In this document: in pieces, positions 1-6,804 of the stretch | Numbering within the stretch: position 1 is the stretch's first letter | Layout: each line of letters begins with the position of its first letter | Assembly (NCBI GenBank): GCA_024516035.1 | Contig: CM044957.1 | Location: 14,952,564-15,016,563, forward strand | Direction of reading: 5' to 3' | DNA length: 64,000 bases | Source of the DNA: Bactericera cockerelli | Lineage: Eukaryota > Arthropoda > Insecta > Hemiptera > Triozidae | The notes under the pieces: generated by a model | What the model was told of the DNA's origin: nothing | Database searches by the model: none | Seen by the model: the letters and a program-made list of their open reading frames with translations, nothing else | Made by a program: the position numbers and the translations under genes

Positions 1-466
1 TAGTTTAGAATTCTTATTCTTATGAGAATTGTCTGGTCTTACCTTCTGAGATCATTGGGTTTAAACATTTAAATCGCGTTGACTTACACTGTAGGTAGGT
101 ACATTTATCTTCGAACTCAAATAGCAGACAGACTACTTGTGAAGTATAAATCATCGGCGTTTCCATTATTTTTGAGAAATTAAAATTAGCTTTCAAAACT
201 GGTTCTGCAAACCGAGATTGAGAAACAACCGCTAGATGCAACACCCCACCAGACACTTATGTAGGATGTCAAATTAGAAATGTGGCTTTCTTGGCAGATC
301 TCAAAATGAGACTGTGTTCGACGCATGAGCGGAAATGAAATTTTAGAATTTGGCACTTGAACAGTTTCTGTTATTGAATTTCATTTGACTTTAATTTAAT
401 CCGAAGTTGTAGTTATAGTTACAAGCAACTCACAAGTCGTACTACTTAACGTACACGTACATAATA
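1..466. other. no gene seen
   Basis: AT-rich sequence before the MITE. The short open frames here have no splice context and no recognisable protein character. Nothing else was seen. Confidence 0.5.
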
Positions 467-673
467 CAGTGTCCACCTTTAATGTGCCCCAATAAATAAA
501 TGTAAAAACGGTTTTTGGGGCCTCATAAGTCTCTACTTGTACAAAAAAAGGTAACAGGGCTAATTTGATCCGAGGAATCGAGGATTGGCGCTTCAAGAGT
601 CTTCAGCTCTGAGGCCCCAAAAACCGTATTTACGTGTATTTTCCTATGGGGCACTTTAAAGGCAGACACCCTG
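467..673. mobile_element. foldback MITE with ~62-bp inverted arms
   Basis: The left arm (467 to about 526) begins CAGTGTCCACCTTTAATGTG. The right arm (about 609 to 673) read on the minus strand begins CAGGGTGTCTGCCTTTAAAG. Both continue through a shared core ACGGTTTTTGGGGCCTCA (505-527 against 609-627). The arms differ by a few substitutions and small indels, and about 80 bp separates them. AATA stands directly outside both ends (463-466 and 674-677) and could be a 4-bp target duplication. There is no coding capacity, so it is non-autonomous. The superfamily is not assigned; the CAGGGTGT-type terminus and short target duplication suggest a cut-and-paste DNA transposon. Confidence 0.65.
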
Positions 674-793
674 AATATGTACATATTTTTTTATGTGTAA
701 TTCAATATTTTAACATGTAAATACGAGGATAACTGAAACTTCTGTAGTAATTTTTTTTCTGAATAATATTATATATTTCTTTATATCATTCAG

Positions 794-862
794 AGGTTCT
801 TAACTCTCGTCATACGGTCATACCTATACATATAACGTTGTTTTCTTTTTCATTTGTTTCAG
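794..862 (+). CDS. candidate internal exon I of plus-strand gene
   Basis: Exon of 69 bp after an acceptor ending CATTCAG and before a donor GTGAGT at 863. One frame is open across it (two leading bases, 22 codons, one trailing base). It reads as hydrophobic and Ser/Phe-rich (…ITLFSFSFVS), which could be a membrane segment. Its phase-1 end fits the phase-1 start of the exon at 1362. Caveat: the pyrimidine-rich stretch before 862 is itself a strong acceptor, so 862/863 may be a juxtaposed acceptor-donor site instead of an exon end. A short exon at 1227-1263 could also precede 1362. The function is not recognised. Confidence 0.3.
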
Positions 863-904
863 GTGAGTTTAGTTTTATGAAATCATAGCATACAAAAAAG
901 TCAG
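863..904 (+). promoter_or_regulatory. juxtaposed splice acceptor/donor (recursive-site-like) with downstream donor
   Basis: A long pyrimidine tract ending TTTGTTTCAG is followed with no gap by GTGAGT at 863-868. A second consensus donor, CAG then GTAAGT, lies at 902-910. The 42 bp between has stops in all three frames. This is the arrangement known for recursive splice sites with an RS-exon in long arthropod introns. It could equally be a non-coding microexon, or the exon-I donor with an alternative donor downstream. Confidence 0.35.
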
Positions 905-1226
905 GTAAGTTTCATGCCTTTTGATGTTATATTATATAGTTTTTTTTTTTTTTTTTTATTAATCTACAGTCTTTTTTCATAAATTCTATGTTTGACTTGA
1001 GAAGTTGACAATAGAGTAATTTGATATGAATATTACCTAGGTATTTATGTATTCTTTATACTGATAGTAATCACAGAATTCAGAGTTTTCAATAAAAGTA
1101 TCATCACTCATAATCATGAGAATAGCTGATGAAAATATAGCCATTAGATATTCTATTTTTTCGCACAATTACTGGGTAAAACAATGGAATATTTTTTATT
1201 ATTTTTTACTAATAATAGTAGTAGGA

Positions 1227-1263
1227 ATGGAGGCGCCGCGCCGCTTAACGGTTTTAAATGCAA
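1227..1263 (+). CDS. possible short alternative exon
   Basis: A GC-rich patch in AT-rich surroundings begins with ATG after AATAGTAGTAGGA and runs 12 codons plus one base to a GTGTAAGT donor at 1264. The peptide starts MEAPRRLTVLNA. The phase-1 end would join the exon at 1362. The acceptor before it is weak, lacking a good pyrimidine tract. It could be an alternative first coding exon, or just a GC-rich accident. Confidence 0.2.
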
Positions 1264-1361
1264 GTGTAAGTTTTACATACATTAAATCAAGTAGGCTTTA
1301 TTTTAATGTATTTCCAAGAATCGTTGAAACCTTGATTAAGTAGTTACCTTGCACGTTTCAG

Positions 1362-1468
1362 TTGGATTTTTATATAACCGTGGAAAAATTCTTCGATGTA
1401 AAACAGAGAAAAAACTCAACTTTGCTGTGTGTGAGTTCTGTGTTCTAGTTTCGAACATCCATATTGTG
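1362..1468 (+). CDS. exon II of plus-strand gene (C-terminal region)
   Basis: Exon of 107 bp with a clean acceptor (CTTGCACGTTTCAG) and a consensus donor (ATTGTG then GTAAGTAT). Only one frame is open (two bases plus 35 codons); the other two have early stops. The protein is mixed basic and hydrophobic with a Cys pair (FAVCEFC). It ends in phase 0 and joins the next exon across a 65-bp intron (1469-1533), a common size for short insect introns. The family is not recognised. Confidence 0.5.
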
Positions 1469-1533
1469 GTAAGTATGTGTGGGTACCAGATTAAAACGTT
1501 TAGTATATGCATCGAACGTTTATCTATACCTAG

Positions 1534-1653
1534 TTGTATACACAACCACATGTAGGACACAAAGAATTTCGCTGGCAATTCAGCGAGGAAAAAGCTGCGG
1601 TCGTGATGAGCACAAAGTTCCAAGATCTAAATTGCAGGAGTTGTGGTATGTGA
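1534..1653 (+). CDS. terminal exon III of plus-strand gene
   Basis: The acceptor is TATCTATACCTAG. The frame continues in phase 0 from the exon ending at 1468. It encodes a charged segment including HKEFRWQFSEEKAAVVM and finishes with CRSCGM and a TGA stop at 1651-1653. Two AATAAA signals follow at 1661-1666 and 1697-1702, which supports a true 3' end. A GTATGT at 1646 could act as a donor, so splicing onward cannot be excluded. The C-X2-C pairs here and in the previous exon could bind zinc, but that is only a suggestion. No family is recognised. Confidence 0.5.
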   Translation: MYTQPHVGHKEFRWQFSEEKAAVVMSTKFQDLNCRSCGM

Positions 1654-1660
1654 TTTCGTA

Positions 1661-1702
1661 AATAAAAGCTTTCAGTTGAGAAATGAATTTATACAAAATA
1701 AA
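1661..1702 (+). terminator. poly(A) signals of plus-strand gene
   Basis: AATAAA occurs at 1661-1666 and 1697-1702, just after the TGA at 1651-1653. The opposing gene's AATAAA lies about 80 bp further on, so the two transcripts would end almost abutting. Confidence 0.45.
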
Positions 1703-1781
1703 GTGCTCCCTAGTCGATAGGACATACACTCATATTAGGTAACAGGTATGTCTCAAGTACACTTTAACACAGCTTGACGTA

Positions 1782-1787
1782 TTTATT
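1782..1787 (-). terminator. poly(A) signal of minus-strand gene
   Basis: TTTATT on the plus strand reads AATAAA on the minus strand, about 40 nt downstream of the TAA stop at 1830-1828. Confidence 0.45.
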
Positions 1788-1827
1788 GTGTTTCAAAAAA
1801 TTGTGCTCTTTCTAGACACGAGTCATA

Positions 1828-2138
1828 TTATTTCTGTGTACTCTCTAGATATCTATTCAACATTTCCTCATAAAATTTCATGTAGGTGTCGATGTGGAAA
1901 AGTGAGTCGAAATGTAATACATATTCGGACAAATAGGTTATAGGAGTACTTTCTACTTGACCGGCTAACCACAGACCAGGTACTCTCAGCGTCGATAGTA
2001 TAATAGATGATGCGTAATTAGTGCCACTATTAACCAGTGGCGTAGCACTTGTAGAGGGAGAGAAATTATATGACCTCGAATTTACATAACCCAGCCTGTG
2101 TCTCTTGACGAGCACACTACAATCGGCGATTTTTATAT
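1828..2138 (-). CDS. terminal exon of minus-strand gene, unknown protein
   Basis: Exon of 311 bp after an acceptor (AAACCCTTTAG). Two bases and then 102 codons are open to a TAA, a long frame for this AT-rich DNA. The peptide is protein-like, with a Ser/Thr-rich part, a hydrophobic stretch (IILSTLRVPGLWLAG) and an amphipathic Tyr/Phe-rich C-terminus (HIDTYMKFYEEMLNRYLEST). A poly(A) signal follows. The phase-1 start means at least one more exon must join it to the phase-0 end of the exon at 14890-15094, if they belong to the same gene. I do not recognise the family. Confidence 0.55.
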
Positions 2139-2558
2139 CTAAAGGGTTTACGAATGGTTTTAGGCCCGCTCTTCAAGGCAGGTATTGCCTCAAAATTTGT
2201 TAGAATATGCCTCCCGTTGAAGTAGATTTTTTTTTCTGTTTCCTTTTATTAAACGTATACCTACAGTGTGATGGAAACCTACGAGATGTTTCAAAATCGT
2301 GATTCAGCCATTTTTGATCGTTGTTAATTTTCAAGAAGTCAGTAAGTTACCCGTGTAATACACTCATCATCAAAAAATTCGGGGCAAGAAAAATTTCAAA
2401 GTTGAGGATTTTTTTAATTTTTCCTCTACATTCTGTAGGTTTGTGAATGACACGAAAAGAAAGGTAATTTTGTTGTCAAGCAGGATCTATGTTTAGTTTT
2501 AAAAAGGTTCCACTACCTAAAAATAGAAAAATAAAATACTGCAGAAGGTCTAAATTCC

Positions 2559-5288
2559 ATGAAAACATCAATTTTCAAAATCAATGTATTTTACTTTTCA
2601 CAAGGTATTTTTTCACACGTGATTATGCTTTATGAAATAACTGCTCCTGAAGATGCTCTTTTTTTCTTTTATAACCAGTTATACTCCTTATTCGAAAACC
2701 ACGTACCAAAAATTCCAGCCATACCGAAATCAAAGTCGTCCCGCTCTAAGCTCCCCGAGTGGTGGTCTCGTGATGCATTAAAACTTTACAAACAAAAGAA
2801 AAGACTCTTATCGAAACGTTTTATATCGACTCTCCACAAGGAAAAACTTAAGGTCTGCAAAAAGGCTCTTGATGTGAAGTTGAAGGATGACTACTTCTCT
2901 TTTTTACATAAAATTTCTTTAGAATCTAAGACAAACTCCCGAAAGTTTTGGAAATTCACGAAAGGCAAAAATTCTACTCCTGCTCAAACCTACTTTAAAA
3001 TAGATGGAGAGGTTACGTCTGACTCTCAAAAAATAGCCAATGCCTTTGCAAACCATTTTCAATCTGTTTTTAATCCCTCTCAATATGACTATTCTTGTGA
3101 CTTTATCCCATCCTCTCAACCTACCCTCCTTTCTTTGTCCCCCTCACTCTCTAACCCCTCCCCCTCACTACCTTCTTCACTCTCTACACCCACCCCCTCA
3201 CTACTCACCTCACTCTCTACACCCACCCCCTCACTACCCACCTCACTTTCTACACCCACCCCCTCACTACTTTCTTCACTCTCTACACCCACCCCCTCAC
3301 TATCCACCTCACTCTCTACACCCACCCCCTCACTACCCACCTCACTCTCTACACCCACCCCCTCACTACCCACCTCACTCTCTACACCCACCCCCTCAGT
3401 ACCCACCTCACTCTCTACACCCACCCCCTCACTATCCACCTCACTCTCTACACCCACCCCCTCAGTACCCACCTCACTCTCTACACCCACCCCCTCACTC
3501 TCTACACCCACCCCCTCACTACCCACCTCACTCTCTACACCCACCCCCTCACTACCCACCTCACTCTCTACACCCACCCCCTCAGTACCCACCTCACTCT
3601 CTACACCCACCCCCTCAGTACCCACCTCACTCTCTACACCCACCCCCTCACTACCCACCTCACTCTCTACACCCACCCCCTCTCTGCCTTCCACAGTATC
3701 CATAGTACCTACTCCTTCCTCATCACTGGCTACTAGTTCTGCCTCCCCGCCTAACTTGGACATGTTTTGTTTTGAGCCTGATGACATTCGCACTGCTATC
3801 AGACAACTTAAAACTAATAAAGGTCCAGGATCAGATAAGATTCCCGTGTTTTTAATCAAAGATTGTGCCCCTTATTTTATTAATGCTCTTCTATATATAT
3901 TTAACCTTTGTCTCAAATTTAGCTGTTTTCCTGATGTTCTGAAACAAACTGTTATCACTCCAGTACCTAAAAAAGGTGATCCACAACTTGTATCAAACTA
4001 TAGACCCATTGCCACTTTGAATGTCCTTGCTAAAATTTTCGAACGTCTTATTTTTAATAAAATTAGTAATTATACCTACTCCCTTATCTCCTTCCATCAA
4101 CATGGTTTTACAAAAGCTCGTTCTACAAGTTCAAACCTAGCCTGTTTTCTTCATAATCTCTCTGAAATCCTACCTCACTGTGTTCAATCTGATGTTATCT
4201 ATACCGACATAAAATCTGCTTTTGATAAGGTTGATCACGAGATTCTTCTGAAAAAACTCCATGCCTTTCCATTTCCACCAATTCTCGTGAAGCTTTTTGC
4301 ATCTTACCTCAAATGTCGAAGTGTTCGAGTTAAATATAACAATGTCTTATCTTCTTCGTACTATCCCTCATCTTCAGTCCCTCAAGGTAGCCTTCTCGGC
4401 AATATTTTTTTCCTTATCATGATTGATGGCATCACTAAAGTAATTAAGCATTCTTTCTTTCATCTATATGCTGACGACCTCAAAATATATCGTCCAATAT
4501 CTTCTTCTCTTGACGTATCACTTCTTCAAATAGATCTCGACTGTATTCAACAGTGGCTCATTTCCAATAAACTTTCATTTTGCCCTCAGAAATGTGAATT
4601 TGTATCCTATAGTAGACGCCAAAATCTAGTTCCTAGCTCCTATAATATTAACTCTATCCCTTTAAATAAAGTCCCTACTAAAAAAGATCTGGGTGTTACA
4701 TTTTGTGAAGATCTATCCTTTAACTCTCATATTGATAATGTCACTAAGTCTTGTTTTCGAACTCTCGGATTTCTAATGAGAACTTTTAAACCTGTCAGTA
4801 ATCCTGATCCTTTCCTTCTCCTTTTTAAATCCTTGATACTTTCTAAGCTTGAGTATGCGGCAGTGATCTGGACGCCCCAAACTAAAGTCCATATGAAACA
4901 ACTTGAAAATGTTCAAGCTACCTTCTGTAGAATGCTCTTTTTAAAACTAAATTCTTTCTATCCTCATCTAATATCCTATGTATCTCTGTCAGAGCAACTT
5001 TGCCTTGATCTGATTAAAGTCAGACATACACGTATTCAACTTATTACTCTCTTTAAAATATTAAACCAAATAATCGACTGTGATCTTAAAACTAAAGTTA
5101 CCTACAATACTCTATGTAGTCGTACTCGTAATGTAGGTTTTAAATTTTTTAACATTCCATCAAATTCTCTTTCTTCACATTCTCCCCCCAATAAAATGCT
5201 TGATCTTTTTAATAAACACCAGAACAGCCTGTCACTCTCCACCACCTTCAACTCATTTCTCTGCTCTCTCTCTGAAATTGAAAATTAA
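2559..5288 (+). CDS. LINE ORF2 fragment: reverse transcriptase with Ser-Thr-Pro repeat insert
   Basis: Open frame of 909 codons. The first 17 lie in transposon flank, so the LINE part starts near residue 18. Residues 40-185 match the linker between endonuclease and RT in jockey/CR1-like elements (…WWSRDALKLYKQKK…, FWKFTKGKNS). Residues 188-383 are a repeat array. The RT core follows: NYRPIATLN near 475, QHGFTKARS, first catalytic Asp at 550 (YTDIKSAFD), SVPQGSLLG, then YADD at 637-640, and the thumb/C-terminal part (LGVTFCEDLSF, KLEYAAVIW). The catalytic residues are present, but without endonuclease and promoter it cannot be autonomous. There is no RNase H or other C-terminal domain that I can see. 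Confidence 0.8.
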   Translation: MKTSIFKINVFYFSQGIFSHVIMLYEITAPEDALFFFYNQLYSLFENHVPKIPAIPKSKSSRSKLPEWWSRDALKLYKQKKRLLSKRFISTLHKEKLKVCKKALDVKLKDDYFSFLHKISLESKTNSRKFWKFTKGKNSTPAQTYFKIDGEVTSDSQKIANAFANHFQSVFNPSQYDYSCDFIPSSQPTLLSLSPSLSNPSPSLPSSLSTPTPSLLTSLSTPTPSLPTSLSTPTPSLLSSLSTPTPSLSTSLSTPTPSLPTSLSTPTPSLPTSLSTPTPSVPTSLSTPTPSLSTSLSTPTPSVPTSLSTPTPSLSTPTPSLPTSLSTPTPSLPTSLSTPTPSVPTSLSTPTPSVPTSLSTPTPSLPTSLSTPTPSLPSTVSIVPTPSSSLATSSASPPNLDMFCFEPDDIRTAIRQLKTNKGPGSDKIPVFLIKDCAPYFINALLYIFNLCLKFSCFPDVLKQTVITPVPKKGDPQLVSNYRPIATLNVLAKIFERLIFNKISNYTYSLISFHQHGFTKARSTSSNLACFLHNLSEILPHCVQSDVIYTDIKSAFDKVDHEILLKKLHAFPFPPILVKLFASYLKCRSVRVKYNNVLSSSYYPSSSVPQGSLLGNIFFLIMIDGITKVIKHSFFHLYADDLKIYRPISSSLDVSLLQIDLDCIQQWLISNKLSFCPQKCEFVSYSRRQNLVPSSYNINSIPLNKVPTKKDLGVTFCEDLSFNSHIDNVTKSCFRTLGFLMRTFKPVSNPDPFLLLFKSLILSKLEYAAVIWTPQTKVHMKQLENVQATFCRMLFLKLNSFYPHLISYVSLSEQLCLDLIKVRHTRIQLITLFKILNQIIDCDLKTKVTYNTLCSRTRNVGFKFFNIPSNSLSSHSPPNKMLDLFNKHQNSLSLSTTFNSFLCSLSEIEN

Positions 5289-5477
5289 TTACCATTTTTC
5301 CCCCATTTCTTTTTACACTATATTATTATGTATTTCTTTCAATGTGATATTTTCAAATAATTGTTATTTTTAGAAACCCTAGCTATAAGTTGTATTATGT
5401 AATTTATGTGTAATGTATTGTGAAATATGACATAAATAAACAATTAAATTAAATTAAATTAAATAAATTAAATTAAA
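2611..5477 (+). mobile_element. 5'-truncated non-LTR retrotransposon (jockey/CR1-like LINE)
   Basis: The insertion is bounded by a 6-bp GTATTT at 2605-2610 and 5478-5483, a plausible target duplication in Tc1-like sequence. It ends in a (TTAAA/TAAAT)n-type tail (about 5440-5477), as many insect LINEs do. The endonuclease region is missing, so it is 5'-truncated, as expected from target-primed reverse transcription. The reverse-transcriptase frame has no stop or frameshift, so the insertion is probably younger than the broken transposon around it. Confidence 0.75.
3121..3705 (+). repeat. in-frame 33-bp minisatellite inside the LINE ORF
   Basis: About 16 tandem units encode STPTPSLPTSL with small variants (Leu/Val, Pro/Ser). 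Most units are 33 bp. One is shortened to 21 bp and still keeps frame. The array lies between the linker and the RT core. Its GC skew opens long frames on both strands that are not genes. All variation seen is in multiples of 3 bp. Confidence 0.9.
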
Positions 5478-5483
5478 GTATTT

Positions 5484-5678
5484 GGTGTTGCTACCTCTCG
5501 CTTCAATGACAGCCTGCATTCTGTTTCTCATCGACAGAATAAGATTCATCACGACTTCCTGAGGAATATCCTGCCATTCGTCAAGGAGTGCTTGTTTGAG
5601 CTCCCTGTGGTTCTGGGGGGGTGGTTTTCGAGCGCGGACCCGACGTTTTAACTCGTCCCATAGGTGTTCGATTGGATT
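5484..5678 (-). pseudogene. Tc1-like transposase C-terminus (left, inverted arm)
   Basis: Read on the minus strand this gives the DDE C-terminal part: [18 protein letters not shown], then the helical tail of Tc1-family transposases through EVVMNLILSMRNRMQAVIEA, ending GSNTKY at the LINE insertion. It overlaps in content with 6365-6455 of the right arm and also supplies the tail that the right arm has lost. Homology to the right arm stops at about 5678, where the arms meet. Confidence 0.75.
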
Positions 5679-5679
5679 A

Positions 5680-6457
5680 TGATCGTAGACCAGGGTCAGG
5701 CAGACCACGGACAACAACGCTGCATGAGGACCGCTACATCACAATGACATGTTTGAGAATTCGTGACATGTCGTCTGTTGAGATCCAACAAGTGCTCTCG
5801 ACAAATCATGACGTCAATGTCAGTTCGTCAACAGTTAGAAGACGGTTGAAGGAGAAAAATTTAAGGCCAAGAAGGAAAGCCACAGGCCCCAAACTCACCA
5901 GACGACACCGAGAACTGCGCTTGAGATTTGCACGAGAACACGTGAATTGGACAGATGAAGATTGGGGCGTGTACTCTTCTCGGATGAGAGCCGGTGCTGC
6001 CTGTATTTCAATGGCAGGCGGAAAAGAGTATACAGGAGGCCTGGAGAACGCTTCATCCCCTGTTGCATCCAAGAAACTGTGAGTTTTGGCGGTGGTTCTT
6101 GCATGTTCTGGGCAGGGATTTCGTTGGAAGGAAAAACAAACCTGGTTATCATCAACTGTGGAGGTGAAGGTGGCACTTCGACTGCAGTTAGGTACATTGA
6201 CGAGATAATTGAAGAGCATATTGTTCCCTATGCAGACCAAGTCGGCACCAATTTCATCCTTATGCAGGATAACGCTAGACCTCACACTGCACGCGTGGTT
6301 ACAGATTTTCTTCGGGAGGCTGGCATTCGCACGCAGGACTGGCCCGCCAACAGCCCCGACATGAATCCAATCGAACACCTATGGGACGAGTTAAAACGTC
6401 GGGTCCGCGCTCGAAAACTACCCCCCCAGAACCACAGGGAGCTCAAACAAGCACTCA
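5680..6457 (+). pseudogene. Tc1-like DD34E transposase, N- and C-truncated and frameshifted
   Basis: The frame begins inside the region after the first helix-turn-helix (RRPGSGRPR), continues through the second (SSSTVRRRLKEKNLRPRRKA) and shifts by one base near 5958-5970. It then carries the catalytic triad: Asp codon 5983-5985 (FSDES), Asp codon 6268-6270 (LMQDNARPH) and Glu codon 6373-6375 (NPIEHLW). There are 34 residues between the second Asp and the Glu, so it is DD34E, the Tc1 class. After HRELKQAL the sequence jumps straight to the 3' terminus; the joint has the short shared string CTC, suggesting a microhomology deletion. It cannot make an active enzyme. Confidence 0.8.
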
Positions 6458-6729
6458 ACTTTGAAATTTTTTCTTGCCCCGAATTTTTTGATGATAAGTG
6501 TATTAGTATTATAGATGAATTAATAAAGTGATTGATCATTTCTAAAATTTTAAAGCAATCAATCAACCAATTGGAAATCTGAAATTTGCACTTGAATTTT
6601 TCTCATTTGCAAGATCACTTAAAAAAAAAAGAAGGTATGTGTGTTCCGGAACCGCTTTCGCATTACTTCAGGGCACGTAACCTTTACATCCATGCCATTC
6701 CAGAAACGGAAAAACTCGCTTAGAATTTT

Positions 6730-6804
6730 CCGCTCCGGCCGGGATTCGAACCCGCAACCTCCAGGTCAGCAACCAATGCTCTTAACCACTGAGCCACGGA
6801 GGCC
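6730..6804 (-). repeat. tRNA-derived SINE head or tRNA pseudogene
   Basis: On the minus strand a good A box (TGGCTCAGTGG, plus 6786-6796) and B box (GGTTCGAATCC, plus 6742-6752) sit at tRNA spacing. The acceptor stem is imperfect (about 5 of 7 pairs) and the anticodon stem pairs poorly, so this is unlikely to be a working tRNA gene. No second copy of this exact head was seen in the window. Confidence 0.6.

Larger units (their letters stand above)
2358..6503. mobile_element. palindromic composite of a Tc1-like transposon, hosting a LINE
   Basis: The outer 49-50 bp (2358-2406 and 6454-6503) are inverted copies of one another, starting ATACACTCATCATCAAAAAA on the left with one mismatch and one indel. 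TA lies outside both ends (2356-2357 and 6504-6505). The left arm carries, on the minus strand, the last part of a transposase and its 3' untranslated region. The right arm carries, on the plus strand, most of the transposase and then the same 3' terminus. Both ends are therefore the element's 3' end, and the 5' end and first helix-turn-helix are missing. Positions about 5588-5677 and 6365-6455 form a further ~90-bp inverted repeat. A LINE interrupts the left arm. The structure is dead as it stands. Confidence 0.75.

Noticed and set aside
1336..1623. 95-codon minus-strand frame
   Set aside because: It is antisense to exons II and III, which have matching splice sites, phases and poly(A) signals.
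3040..3859. Long plus and minus frames over the LINE repeat (His/Pro-rich and Gly/Val/Glu-rich)
   Set aside because: They are shadows of the 33-bp minisatellite, whose length keeps other frames open; the RT frame explains the region.
6730..6804. Functional tRNA gene
   Set aside because: A and B boxes are good, but the acceptor and anticodon stems mispair, so a SINE head or pseudogene is likelier.
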